From Actinomycetes bacterium (GTDB taxonomy: Bacteria > Actinomycetota > Actinomycetes > Actinomycetales > Microbacteriaceae): a stretch of DNA of 13,713 nucleotides. Under the pieces are notes generated by a model. It saw only the letters and a list, made by a program, of their open reading frames with translations. It did no database searches and had not been told where the DNA came from. Shown here piece after piece: positions 1 through 7,996 of this stretch; within the stretch, counting starts at the first letter, position 1; every line of letters begins with the position of its first letter. The DNA is taken from NCBI GenBank assembly GCA_023431405.1, contig JAEYVZ010000073.1:1-13713 (forward strand), read 5' to 3'. The translations under genes and the position numbers were made by a program.

Positions 1-222
1 GAGCCACGCCTCGGCATCCGCTGCGCGGCGACTCTCGAAGACGCCGACCGTGTACCCGTCGGCGGCGAGCCTCCGGCCGAGGCGATCGTAGACGGGCGCC
101 GTCTCGCCCGCGCCGGTGAGCAGCGCGATCGTCCCGCGCACGCGGACGGCGGCGGGAGGTTCGTGGAGGGTCGCGGGCGTGGCGGTGTCGACGGCGGCGG
201 TGTCTGCGGGGGCGGAGGTCAT
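1..222 (-). CDS. Probable alpha/beta hydrolase, N-terminal fragment
   Basis: This is the first 74 codons of a gene that runs off the left edge. After a disordered Ala/Pro/Thr-rich stretch of about 27 residues, the protein reads GTIALLTGAGETAPVYDRLG and then RRLAADGYTVGVFES. That is the usual opening of an alpha/beta hydrolase: a beta strand, a Gly-rich oxyanion-side turn, then the next helix and strand. The catalytic Ser, Asp and His would lie outside the window, so the family is a moderate inference from strand pattern alone. An in-frame ATG nine bases upstream (at 231) is an alternative start; neither has a strong ribosome site. It lies 68 bp after the last ABC ATPase on the same strand and may be the final gene of the transporter operon, for example acting on the imported compound. 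Confidence 0.5.
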   Translation of the reverse strand, partial: MTSAPADTAAVDTATPATLHEPPAAVRVRGTIALLTGAGETAPVYDRLGRRLAADGYTVGVFESRRAADAEAWL

Positions 223-248
223 GCGGTCCATTCCATGTCAGGGGCGGG

Positions 249-290
249 CGCGGTGTCGCGGATGTTGCGGTGTGTTTCTCGGCGACCGCG
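249..290 (-). other. Inverted repeat between the last ATPase and the hydrolase
   Basis: CGCGGTGTCGC (249-259) can pair with GCGACCGCG (282-290), giving a nine-pair stem with a two-base bulge and a 22-nt loop. It begins directly after the ATPase stop codon on the minus strand and has no T tract. It could be a weak terminator, an attenuator or an mRNA-stabilising hairpin between the transporter genes and the hydrolase. In such GC-rich DNA a chance stem is also possible. Confidence 0.3.
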
Positions 291-1151
291 TCACAGGGTT
301 CCCGCCTCGTGCGCCACGAGCGCGCGCAGGTGCGCCCGGCGCTCGCGGTCTGCTCCGGCGGCACGCAGTGTGGGAGCGGATTCGATGAGCAGCCGCGTGT
401 ACGGATGCCGCGGCGTCGCGACGAGATCCTGCGTCGGCCGGTCTTCGACGACGCGCCCTCGATACAGCACGACGATGCGGTCGGTGATGCCGGCGACCGA
501 ACCGAGGTCGTGCGAGATGAACAGCTGGGCGAAGCCTCGCTCGGCGGCCGTGAGACGCAGCAGATCGAGCACGTGCACCCGGTGGGCGGCGTCGAGCGCG
601 CTCACCGGTTCGTCGAGGATGAGGAGCTTCGGTTCGAGGATGAGGGCGCGAGCCAGCGCGACGCGCTGACGCTGCCCGCCCGACAGCTCCGCCGGGCGGC
701 GCGATGCCAGCGCCGGGTCGAGCCCGACGGCGTGGAGCGCCCCGGCGATGCGGGCAGCGCGGGGACTCTGGTCCCCGTCGCCGCCGCCGGTACGCGCGAC
801 GCGGCCGCGCACGTCCAGCCCTTCCGCGACCGCATCGCCGACCGGGAGGTCGGGGTCGAGGCTGCGGAGGGGATCCTGGTACACGTACTGCACGACGCCC
901 TCCCGGCGGAAGGCGCGGAGAGCCCGGGGACGGATGCCGGCGAGCTCCCGCCCGACGACCCGCACCGTCCCGCGGGTGACGGTCGTGAGACCGAGGAGGG
1001 TGCGCGCGAGTGTCGTCTTGCCCGACCCTGTCTCGCCGATGAGCCCCACCGACTCTCCTGCGCCGATGCGCAGCGAGACGTCGTGCAGCACGGGCACGCG
1101 GCGGTGGTGCCCGGCCGTGACGGCCCGGACGTCGACGAGAGGGTCAGACAC
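291..1151 (-). CDS. Peptide/nickel-type ABC importer ATPase (DppF/OppF-like)
   Basis: This 286-aa cytoplasmic ATPase is one of the pair that powers the adjacent importer. It shows Walker A GETGSGKTT (about 39-47), the Q-loop in YVYQDP (Q92), signature LSGGQRQRV (156-164), Walker B LLILDE (176-181) and the switch His in FISHD (H214). The YVYQDPLRSLDP wording and the HPYTRLLIESAP segment (249-260) are typical of the oligopeptide ATPase family. I chose the GTG at 1151, which overlaps the end of the upstream ATPase gene by 8 bp and places the first beta strand right after the start; longer in-frame readings are the neighbour gene in another frame. A Gly/Asp-rich insert (about 121-130) precedes the helical domain. 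It is the last transporter gene in the operon. The substrate cannot be read from an ATPase. Confidence 0.93.
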   Translation of the reverse strand: MSDPLVDVRAVTAGHHRRVPVLHDVSLRIGAGESVGLIGETGSGKTTLARTLLGLTTVTRGTVRVVGRELAGIRPRALRAFRREGVVQYVYQDPLRSLDPDLPVGDAVAEGLDVRGRVARTGGGDGDQSPRAARIAGALHAVGLDPALASRRPAELSGGQRQRVALARALILEPKLLILDEPVSALDAAHRVHVLDLLRLTAAERGFAQLFISHDLGSVAGITDRIVVLYRGRVVEDRPTQDLVATPRHPYTRLLIESAPTLRAAGADRERRAHLRALVAHEAGTL

Positions 1152-2058
1152 GGGCGGCCTCCCGCTGCGGGGTGTGCGCCGAGCCGTCGTGAGCACCGGC
1201 GCCGGCACCACCGACGACACCGGGCAGGGCGTACTGTGCATGGGCGGCGATGAGCGCGCGCGTGTACGGATGCTGCGGGGAGTCCAGCACGTCGCGCGTG
1301 CGTCCCTCCTCGACGATGAGGCCCCGTTGCATGACGGCGATGCGGTCGCACACCTGCGCGACGACGGCGAGGTCGTGGGAGACGAACAGCAGCGCGAGAC
1401 CTTGGCGTTCGCGGAGGTCGGCGAGCACGTCGAGCACCTCGGCCTGCACGGTCGCGTCGAGCGCCGTGGTCGGCTCGTCGGCGATGAGGAGGTCGGGCCC
1501 CTCTGCGAGGGCGATGGCCAGCAGCACCCGCTGCAGCATCCCGCCGCTGAGCTCGTGCGGGTAGCGGGTGGCGACGCGCGCCGGGTCGCGGAGCCCGAGC
1601 CGCGCGAGCAGACCGATCGTCTCCTCCCGCGCGGCACGACGGGTGCGGCCGAGCCTCACCCGCAGCACCTCGGCGAGCTGGCGTCCGACGGTGATGGAGG
1701 GGTTGAGGTACGAACCCGGGTCCTGGAAGACCGCGCCGATGCGACGTCCGCGCACGTCGGCCCAGCCCCGCTCCTCTCGTCGGCCCGCGCCGCGGCGGCG
1801 TCCGCCCTCGGCGAGCGCAGCGAGGTCGATGCCGTCGAACTCGAGCCGATCGGCGCGCGCCTCCAGCCCAGACGGGATGATGCCGAGCACCGAGCGGCAG
1901 GTGAGCGACTTGCCGCTGCCCGATTCGCCGACGATGCCCACCGCCTCTCCCCGATGCACGACCAGGTCGATGCCGCGCACGAGCTGCGCCCTGCCGGGGA
2001 GTCCTCCCGCGGGGCGCACGACGAGGCCTTCGATCTCCAGCAGCGGTGACGCGGTCAT
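1144..2058 (-). CDS. Peptide/nickel-type ABC importer ATPase (DppD/NikD-like)
   Basis: This 304-aa ATPase is the partner of the next gene. Walker A is GESGSGKS (44-51), the Q-loop is FQDPGSYLNPSITVG (Q112), the signature is LSGGMLQRV (170-178), Walker B is LLIADEP (190-196), and the switch His is in FVSHD (H228). The LSGGM signature and HPYTRALIAAHAQ (263-275) are those of the DppD/OppD/NikD branch. Leu in place of the common Arg after LSGGM is what I recall in NikD, but that alone does not show nickel transport. An Arg/Gly-rich insert at about 84-103 sits before the Q-loop, and the C-terminal tail of about 25 residues looks disordered. The start overlaps the upstream permease stop as ATGA (2055-2058), indicating translational coupling. 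Confidence 0.93.
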   Translation of the reverse strand: MTASPLLEIEGLVVRPAGGLPGRAQLVRGIDLVVHRGEAVGIVGESGSGKSLTCRSVLGIIPSGLEARADRLEFDGIDLAALAEGGRRRGAGRREERGWADVRGRRIGAVFQDPGSYLNPSITVGRQLAEVLRVRLGRTRRAAREETIGLLARLGLRDPARVATRYPHELSGGMLQRVLLAIALAEGPDLLIADEPTTALDATVQAEVLDVLADLRERQGLALLFVSHDLAVVAQVCDRIAVMQRGLIVEEGRTRDVLDSPQHPYTRALIAAHAQYALPGVVGGAGAGAHDGSAHTPQREAARV

Positions 2059-2939
2059 GCGCCCTCCTTCGAGACGGGCGCTGCGTCGCGCAGCGCGTCG
2101 GCGATGGCGTTCAGCGCCCACACCGTGCCGACGATGAGCGCGGCCGGCGCGAACGGCCCCCACGGGCGCTGGTACAGGTACTGCAGGTCGGTGGCGAGCA
2201 GTCCACCCCAGGTCGGCTCGGGCGGAACGACCCCGATGCCGAGGAATGTCAGCGACGACACGATGACAAGGGCGGTGCCCGTCATGCCCGCCGTGGTCAC
2301 CGCGACGGCCGGCATCACGTGCCGCCACACGTGGCGCCGCACGATCCACGCGGTCGAGGCCCCGACGAGCACGGCCGCCTCGACATACGGCGAGCGCGCG
2401 ACGGTGAGGGCGGCTGCACGGCTCACGCGGGAGAACGCCGGGGAGATGAGGATGCCGACCGCGACCATCGCCGGCACCACGCCGTTGCCGAGGAGCGCCG
2501 TCATCGCGATCGCGAACACGAGGAACGGGAGGGCGATGAGCGTGTCCGTGATCCGCAGGGTGAGCCATTCTGCGGCGCGCCCGAGATGCACCGAGAGGAT
2601 GCCGGGCACGACCCCCAGCGCGAGCCCGACGACCACGGCGAGCAGCGCCGCCGAGATCGACGTCGGCGAGCCGGCGAGGAGCCGGCTCCACACGTCGCGT
2701 CCGAGCGCGTCGGTTCCGAGCAGGTGCTCCGCCGAGGGCCCCTGGAACAGGGCCGCGGTGTCCTGCGCGAGCGGGTCGTGCGGCGCGAGCGCCGGGCCGA
2801 AGACGGCCAGCACGGCGACGAGGGCGAGGAAGCCGACGGCGACGCGCGCCGACAGCGGCCGGAGCACGGCGGCGGTGCGCGGCATCCGTCTGCCGGTGAA
2901 CGATGTGGAGCGCCGGGCGGGCGCGTGGGTGGTGCTCAT
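2055..2939 (-). CDS. ABC importer permease, DppC-like
   Basis: This 294-aa inner-membrane permease is the DppC/OppC-type half of the importer channel. After a charged N-terminus there is a first membrane helix (about 31-52), then the family hallmark HLLGTDALGRDVWSRLL (73-89), further helices, the EAA-loop region YVEAAVLVGAS through HVWRHVMP (185-210) that docks on the ATPases, and the ending FLGIGVVPPEPTWG (232-245). Length is normal for the family. The ATG at 2939 overlaps the upstream permease stop as ATGA; the stop overlaps the downstream ATPase start in the same way. Assignment to the BPD_transp_1 family is secure. Substrate identity is not. Confidence 0.93.
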   Translation of the reverse strand: MSTTHAPARRSTSFTGRRMPRTAAVLRPLSARVAVGFLALVAVLAVFGPALAPHDPLAQDTAALFQGPSAEHLLGTDALGRDVWSRLLAGSPTSISAALLAVVVGLALGVVPGILSVHLGRAAEWLTLRITDTLIALPFLVFAIAMTALLGNGVVPAMVAVGILISPAFSRVSRAAALTVARSPYVEAAVLVGASTAWIVRRHVWRHVMPAVAVTTAGMTGTALVIVSSLTFLGIGVVPPEPTWGGLLATDLQYLYQRPWGPFAPAALIVGTVWALNAIADALRDAAPVSKEGA

Positions 2940-3988
2940 GTCTCCCGTCCTCCTCGGCGGCCGGCGGGCTGCAGGGTCTCGAGGGCGACGTTGACGATGA
3001 GGCTGAACACGAGCACCAGCACGACCGCCACCACGAGGGTGCCCTGCACGACGGGCACGTCGCCGCGCAGCGCCGAGTCGGCCGCGAGCATTCCGAACCC
3101 GGGCATGCTGAAGATCGTCTCGGTGACCACGGCCCCGCCGAGGAGGGCGGGCGCCTTCATCCCGAGCACGGCCAGCGCCGGTCCGGCGCCGTTGCGCAGC
3201 GCATGCACCCACAGCACCCGGCGCCCGCTGAAGCCGCGCACCCGCGCCCCCACGATGTAGTTCTCGCCCATCACGCGCACGAGGCCCGTGCGCAGCTGGC
3301 GGGCGAGCTCGGCCATCGCGTCGAGGCTGAGGGCCACCGCCGGCATGATGACGAGCGCGAACCAAGCGAGAGGGTCTTCGGTGAACGGCACGTAGCCCGC
3401 CGACGGCAGCAGCCGGAGCCACACGCTGAAGACGACGATGAGCCCGATCGCGACGACGAACGGCGGCAGTGTCGAGACGATCGTCGTGAAGACCGTCACG
3501 GCACGGTCGACCAGGCTCCCGCGGAAGATGACGGCGAGGAGCCCGAGCGTCACACCGCCGACGAGCGCGATGGCCAGGGCGAGACCGGCGATCGAAGCCG
3601 TCACCGCCAGTCGCTCCACGATCAGCTGCGTGACGGGGAAGCCGTTGTACCAGCTGACGCCGAGGTCGCCGCGGAGCACTCCGCCGATCCACGTCAGGTA
3701 CTGCACCGCGACCGGCTGGTCCAGTCCGAGCTCCGCGTTGATCGCCGCGATCCGCTCGGGGGTGGCCTCGTCTCCTGAGAGCGACGCCGCAGGGCTCAGT
3801 CCGCTCGCGCTCCCCAGAGCGAACGTGACGAGCGTCGCGAAGAGGAACACGGGCACCACGATGAGGATCGTGCGGCCTGTCGCCGCCCCGGCTCGGCGGA
3901 GCGCGCGCCCCGCCCGCGCCGGAGCGACCGGCGGGGTGACCGACGGGAGCGCGGCGACCGCGGAGTCCGCGGGGAGCACGGCCGTCAT
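2936..3988 (-). CDS. ABC importer permease, DppB-like
   Basis: This 350-aa permease is the DppB/OppB-type half of the channel. It has an N-terminal cytoplasmic extension of about 38 residues, a first membrane helix (41-60), a periplasmic segment holding ELGLDQPVAVQYLTW (86-100) and LRGDLGVSW (105-113), then helices around 130-155, 165-192, 208-225, 280-297 and 316-337. The EAA loop ENYIVGARVRGFSGRRVLW to HALRNGAGP (242-270) is clear and matches the family's Y-x-x-x-ARA-[KR]-G and HALRN wording. The ATG at 3988 is only 2 bp after the stop of the binding-protein gene. The N-terminal extension is longer than in enteric DppB, where the first helix starts near residue 10. Confidence 0.93.
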   Translation of the reverse strand: MTAVLPADSAVAALPSVTPPVAPARAGRALRRAGAATGRTILIVVPVFLFATLVTFALGSASGLSPAASLSGDEATPERIAAINAELGLDQPVAVQYLTWIGGVLRGDLGVSWYNGFPVTQLIVERLAVTASIAGLALAIALVGGVTLGLLAVIFRGSLVDRAVTVFTTIVSTLPPFVVAIGLIVVFSVWLRLLPSAGYVPFTEDPLAWFALVIMPAVALSLDAMAELARQLRTGLVRVMGENYIVGARVRGFSGRRVLWVHALRNGAGPALAVLGMKAPALLGGAVVTETIFSMPGFGMLAADSALRGDVPVVQGTLVVAVVLVLVFSLIVNVALETLQPAGRRGGRET

Positions 3989-3990
3989 GC

Positions 3991-5532
3991 TCAGCCCTCC
4001 ACCTTCACGCCTTCCCAGCGCACCTGGGACGGCAGGAGGTTGAGCTCGCCCACCCGGTCGCTCGTCGCGAAGATCCACGGCGAGCTGTACAGGTAGTTCG
4101 TCGGCGACTGCGTGACACCCGCCTCGACGGCAGCCCACAGTGCCTGCTGATAGTCGGGCGAATCGATGGGCGTCGCGCGCACCGCATCCAGCGCGTCGAG
4201 GAACGCGTCGTCGGCGTGCGGTCCGCTGAGGTTCATGATGCCCTGCGGCCCATAGGTGGCGAGGAGGTTCGCGACGGGCGACTCCCGGCCGATCGTGCCG
4301 TCGAGGGCGAGCTGCGGCGATTTTGCGACGTAGACCTCGTCCTGCCAGGTGGTGGAACCTGCGGGCACGATCTCGATCTTCGACGAGACCCCGATGTCGG
4401 CGAGCTGTGCCTGGGTGAGCTCGGCAGCGACCTCTCCCGTGGCCTGCGCGGTGATGGTGAGCGAGAGGTCGCCCTCTTCGTAGCCGGCCTCAGCGAGGAT
4501 GCGCTCGGCCTTCTCAGGGTCGTAGTCCCACAGCTGCTCGACGGCCGGTGAGAAGGCGAGATACCCCTCGGGGAACGGCTGGTGGGTGACGGAGCCCAGA
4601 CCCGCCGTCACGACGTCGACGAACGCCTCACGGTCGAACGCGTACCGGAAGGCCTCCACCACGGCCGGGTCGGTGAACGGCTCGGTGTTCAGATTGATCG
4701 AGGCGTCGCTGGCCGTCAGGGCGGTCTCGATCGTCACGGTGATGCCTGCCGCCTCGGCCGCCGCGGCCTGCGTGGCCGGGATCACGGCGACATCCACGGA
4801 GCCGGACTGGATCGCGGCGACCACGGTGGAGGGATCGAGGCGCGGCGTGAGCGTCAGCGTGTCGATGTGGATGCTGTCGGCATCCCAGTAGTCGGGATTC
4901 TTCTCGAAGACCGCGTGCGACTCCGCGACGAACTCGGTGAGCACGAACGGGCCCGCGCCCACCGGCGCCACGGCCAGCTTCTCGGGGTCTTCGCCGGCGG
5001 CCGGACTTGCGATGGCGCCCGTGCGGCCGGCCACCAGATACGGGATCTGATAGTCGACCTCGCGCAGGTGGAGGGTCACCTCGCGGTCGCCGTCGACGGT
5101 GACCTCCTCGAGGTCTGCGAGCTGGTCGCGCAGGTGCGAATCCGCTTGCGACGTGCCCCGGTCGAAGAACGCCTTGACGGCGGCGGCGTCGAGCGGCTCG
5201 CCGTCGCTGAAGGTGAGCCCCTCGCGCAGCGTGAAGGTGATCGCCGTGCCCGCGTCGTCGTACTCCCACGACTCGGCGAGGCTCGGCTCCACGTTCCCTT
5301 CGGCGTCGAGCCGGGTGAGCGATGCGTACGGCAGCGAGATCGTGTTGATGTCGTAGCCGGTGCGGCTGGTGACCGGGTCCCACGAGGTCGGCAGCGCGAG
5401 GGCCACCGTGATCTCGACGGGGTCGTCGGCGCCGCCCGTTCGGCCGTTCCCGCCGCTCGCGCAGGCGGACATCGCCAGCGCGACGGCGGTGACGGCGGCG
5501 GCAGCGGCGAGGCGGCGTGCGTATCGGGACAT
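3991..5532 (-). CDS. ABC importer substrate-binding lipoprotein (family 5, DppA/OppA-like)
   Basis: This 513-aa protein is exported, lipid-anchored on the membrane and delivers substrate to the permeases. The signal peptide has RR at 6-7, an Ala/Val-rich core (8-20) and the lipobox-like AMSAC with the lipid-bearing Cys at 24; Met at -3 is unusual, since Leu is typical. Mature-protein family 5 features include LAESWEYDDAGTAITFTLRE, GLTFSDGEPLDA, VGAGPFVLTEF and KNPDYWD, followed by DREAFVDVV and DYDPEKAERILAEAGY. Length is typical. The ribosome site AGAGGAA (5541-5535) is close to the ATG. Family 5 proteins bind peptides, nickel, sugars, opines or other compounds, so the ligand must be judged from the adjacent monooxygenase, 49 bp upstream on the same strand. 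Confidence 0.93.
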   Translation of the reverse strand: MSRYARRLAAAAAVTAVALAMSACASGGNGRTGGADDPVEITVALALPTSWDPVTSRTGYDINTISLPYASLTRLDAEGNVEPSLAESWEYDDAGTAITFTLREGLTFSDGEPLDAAAVKAFFDRGTSQADSHLRDQLADLEEVTVDGDREVTLHLREVDYQIPYLVAGRTGAIASPAAGEDPEKLAVAPVGAGPFVLTEFVAESHAVFEKNPDYWDADSIHIDTLTLTPRLDPSTVVAAIQSGSVDVAVIPATQAAAAEAAGITVTIETALTASDASINLNTEPFTDPAVVEAFRYAFDREAFVDVVTAGLGSVTHQPFPEGYLAFSPAVEQLWDYDPEKAERILAEAGYEEGDLSLTITAQATGEVAAELTQAQLADIGVSSKIEIVPAGSTTWQDEVYVAKSPQLALDGTIGRESPVANLLATYGPQGIMNLSGPHADDAFLDALDAVRATPIDSPDYQQALWAAVEAGVTQSPTNYLYSSPWIFATSDRVGELNLLPSQVRWEGVKVEG

Positions 5533-5581
5533 GGTTCCTCTTTCGAATCGGTGGGGGTGGGGGAAAGGGCGGTGCCCAGCG

Positions 5582-6952
5582 TCAGCGCGCGAGCAGCGGC
5601 GCGGTCGCCGTCTCGTGCGCCCGCTGCCGCGCGGCCGTGTGGCGGTTGACCGGAACGGGGAGCCCGAGGTGCTCTCGCAGCGTCGTGCCCTCATAGGCGG
5701 AGCGGGCGAGGCCCCGCTCCCGGAGGATCGGCAGCACCTCGTCGATGAACCGGCGGAACTGCGACGGTGTGGAGACGTAGATGTTGAAGCCGTCGGCCGC
5801 GCCCGCCCGGAACCACTCCTCCAGCACGTCGGCGACCGTCTCCGGCGATCCGACGAACGGCGAGCGCCGCGGGGCCGCATGCTGCTCGACGACCTGCCGC
5901 AGAGTCAGCCCGTCGCGGCGAGCACGCTCGGCGATCTCCACCGCCTGGGTCTTGAAGCTGCGCTCCGCGAACACGAGCGCCTCCTGCGGGAACGGCGCGT
6001 CGAGGTCGTACCCGCGGAAGTCGTGCCAGCCGAACGGGCGTCCGAGCTCGGCGAGCGCCTGCTCGAACGAGTTCGACAGCCGGTGCTGTGCGAGCTCGAT
6101 GTCGCGCGCCTGGGCGTCGGTGTCGCCGACGATGATCTTCGCCCCCGGGAGGATGAGCACATGCTGCGGGTCGCGGCCGAACCGCGCTGCGCGAGCCCGG
6201 ATGTCGTCGGCGAAGGCGACCCCTCGCGCCACGGTCGAGGCATGCGTGAAGATGCCGTCGGCGTGGGCTGCGCCGAGGTCGCGACCCTCATCGGAGTCGC
6301 CCGCCTGGAAGATGACGGGCTGGCCCTGCGGCGAGCGCTGGATGTTGAGAGGACCGGCGACCGAGAAATGCTCGCCGCGGTGGTTCACGGCGTGCAGCTT
6401 CGCCGGATCGAGGAACACGCCCGTGGCGCGATCGCGCGGAAAGGCGTCGTCTTCGTACGAGTCCCACAGGGCGCGGGACACCTCGATGTGCTCCGCGGCG
6501 CGTCCGTAGCGCGTCGCGTAGTCGTAGTGCTCGTCGAGCCCGTAGTTGCCGGCGGTGCCGGCATCCCCGCTCGTGACGACATTCCAGCCCGCTCGCCCCC
6601 GGCTGATCAGGTCGAGGGAGGCGAAGCGGCGCGCGAGGTTGAAGGGCGCGTTGTAGGAGGTCGTCGCGGTGCCGACGAGCCCGATGCGCTCGGTGCGGGC
6701 GGCGAGTGCCGACAGGAGCGTCAGCGGCTCGAGCCGGTTGAGGTAGTGCGGCGGCGAGTCGGGGGTGATGAACTGGCTGTCGACGATGAAAACGAGGTCG
6801 AGCGCCGCCCGCTCGGCGAGCTGGGCCTGCTCGACGTACCAGTCGATGTCGACGCTCGCGTCGCCGGGGATCTCCGGGTCGAGCCACCGGTTGTGCTCGC
6901 CGGGGCCGCCCGTGCCGGTGAGGATCACGCCGAAGGTGATGTGCCGTGCCAT
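5582..6952 (-). CDS. FMN-dependent monooxygenase, NtaA/SnaA/DszA family
   Basis: This 456-aa cytoplasmic flavin-dependent monooxygenase uses FMNH2 from a separate reductase and O2 to attack C-S or C-N bonds. Known family members act on nitrilotriacetate, EDTA, dibenzothiophene sulfone and similar compounds. Visible family features are ITFGVILTGTGG (5-16), RTERIGLVGTATTSYNAPF (86-104), LISRGRAGWNVVTS (115-128), NYG..HYDYATRYGRAAEHIEV (136-158), and the flavin-phosphate region QPVIFQAGDSDEGRDLGAAHADGIF (within 211-235). Length is normal. The ribosome site AGGAG (6964-6960) is 7 nt before the ATG. The 49-bp gap to the binding protein suggests cotranscription, so the importer probably supplies its substrate. 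The matching reductase is probably the gene at 8090-8710. Substrate unknown. Confidence 0.92.
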   Translation of the reverse strand: MARHITFGVILTGTGGPGEHNRWLDPEIPGDASVDIDWYVEQAQLAERAALDLVFIVDSQFITPDSPPHYLNRLEPLTLLSALAARTERIGLVGTATTSYNAPFNLARRFASLDLISRGRAGWNVVTSGDAGTAGNYGLDEHYDYATRYGRAAEHIEVSRALWDSYEDDAFPRDRATGVFLDPAKLHAVNHRGEHFSVAGPLNIQRSPQGQPVIFQAGDSDEGRDLGAAHADGIFTHASTVARGVAFADDIRARAARFGRDPQHVLILPGAKIIVGDTDAQARDIELAQHRLSNSFEQALAELGRPFGWHDFRGYDLDAPFPQEALVFAERSFKTQAVEIAERARRDGLTLRQVVEQHAAPRRSPFVGSPETVADVLEEWFRAGAADGFNIYVSTPSQFRRFIDEVLPILRERGLARSAYEGTTLREHLGLPVPVNRHTAARQRAHETATAPLLAR

Positions 6953-7020
6953 GCGAGGTCTCCTGTCCGTGTGGGTCGGATCTCGATGGTGCAGCGCCGC
7001 CGGCCGCCGCCGCGCGGGCC

Positions 7021-7050
7021 GTTTCCCCGTGTGTACGCACGTTTCGCCGT
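7021..7050 (-). promoter_or_regulatory. Candidate operator/promoter region of the monooxygenase-transporter operon
   Basis: The 115-bp gap before the monooxygenase holds two near-identical direct repeats, GTTTCCCCGT (7021-7030) and GTTTCGCCGT (7041-7050), exactly 20 bp apart. Between and overlapping them is a near-palindrome CGTGTGTACGCACG (7028-7041), with one mismatched pair. Read on the minus strand the right-hand repeat is ACGGCGAAACG (7050-7040), found again near 8000. A weak promoter candidate on the minus strand, TTCGTC (7058-7053), 17-nt spacer, TACACA (7035-7030), would place the motif between -35 and -10. The repeats are seen; regulation is inferred. Confidence 0.45.
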
Positions 7051-7067
7051 ATGACGAAGCGCACGCC

Positions 7068-7949
7068 TCAGGCGACGACGATGGCGCCCGAGGGCTCGGG
7101 CCCGACGGCGACCGCACGCCCCGGGCTGCGGGACCACTGGCTCCAGGAGCCCGGGAACACGCGTGAGCGCACGCCGGCGAGGGCGAGGGCGAGCGCTGAA
7201 TGTGCCGAGGGGATGCCGGAGCTGCAGTAGAGCACGATGTCGGCATCCGCCGGCACGGCATGCCTCGCGAGGGTCTCGCGGATCTCCGCCGGCGAGCGCA
7301 GCAGCCCGCCCGGGGCGATGTGACTGACGGTCGGGATGTTGATCGCGCCCGGGATGTGCCCGGCGACCGGGTCTGCCCCGACCACCTGTCCGCGGTAGTG
7401 CTGCGGCGCACGCACATCGATGAGCACGCCGTTCTGCGGCGCGGTCGCGGCATCGTCGATCGTGGCGACCGGGGCCGTCGCCTCGCGCAGCCGCGCATCT
7501 CCGGGGCGCACACCCCGGTCGCTGCGCTCGAGGCGGCAGCCGGCGGCGAGCCACCGGCGGAAGCCGCCGTCGAGCACCCGCACGTCGAGGCCGTGACGAT
7601 GCAGCAGCCACCAGGCGCGCGCGGCGGCGACCCCGTCGTTGTCGTCGTAGACGACCACCCGCTCCCCTTCGCGGACCCCCCATCGGCGGACGGCCGCCTG
7701 GAGGTCTGCCAGTTCGGGCAGCGGATGCCGACCCTCCTCGGGCCTCCCGACGCGTGACAGCTCGCGTTCGAGATCGACGTACACGGCTCCGGGAAGGTGG
7801 CCGGCGAGGTACTCCGGCCTTCCTTCGGGCTGGTTCAGGCGCCAGCGCACGTCGAGCAGGCGCACGTGCCGCCCGGCGCCGAGTTCCGAAGCAAGCTCAT
7901 CGACCGAGACGAGGGCGCGGGCAGCGGGATCGTGGATGGGGGCCTCCAT
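7068..7949 (-). CDS. Two-domain rhodanese-type sulfurtransferase
   Basis: This 293-aa cytoplasmic enzyme has two tandem rhodanese domains, as in thiosulfate and 3-mercaptopyruvate sulfurtransferases (SseA-like). The N-terminal domain has LLDVRW (31-36), YLAGHLPGAVYVDL (47-60) and VVVYDDNDGVAAARAWWLL (98-116), with Asp where an active Cys would be, so it is non-catalytic. The C-terminal domain has LIDVRAPQHYRG (176-187), GHIPGAINIP (197-206) and the active loop CSSGIPSAH with Cys242. The loop resembles the CGSGV-type of mercaptopyruvate enzymes more than the CRKGV of classical rhodanese, with Ser and Pro substitutions. I chose the ATG at 7949 because the protein begins normally there; an in-frame ATG at 8018 would add 23 unrelated residues. 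It lies 115 bp upstream of the monooxygenase on the same strand, consistent with a sulfur role. Confidence 0.88.
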   Translation of the reverse strand: MEAPIHDPAARALVSVDELASELGAGRHVRLLDVRWRLNQPEGRPEYLAGHLPGAVYVDLERELSRVGRPEEGRHPLPELADLQAAVRRWGVREGERVVVYDDNDGVAAARAWWLLHRHGLDVRVLDGGFRRWLAAGCRLERSDRGVRPGDARLREATAPVATIDDAATAPQNGVLIDVRAPQHYRGQVVGADPVAGHIPGAINIPTVSHIAPGGLLRSPAEIRETLARHAVPADADIVLYCSSGIPSAHSALALALAGVRSRVFPGSWSQWSRSPGRAVAVGPEPSGAIVVA

Positions 7950-7996
7950 CCCCCCATGGTCTCCGCCGCCCGGGGCAGCACCGAGGCTCCTGCAAC

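Noticed and set aside
4582..5649. Long plus-strand open frame of about 355 codons opposite the binding-protein gene
   Set aside because: It is the antisense of a well-supported gene. Its translation is rich in Arg, Gly, Asp and His with no domain, as expected for the reverse of GC-rich coding DNA.
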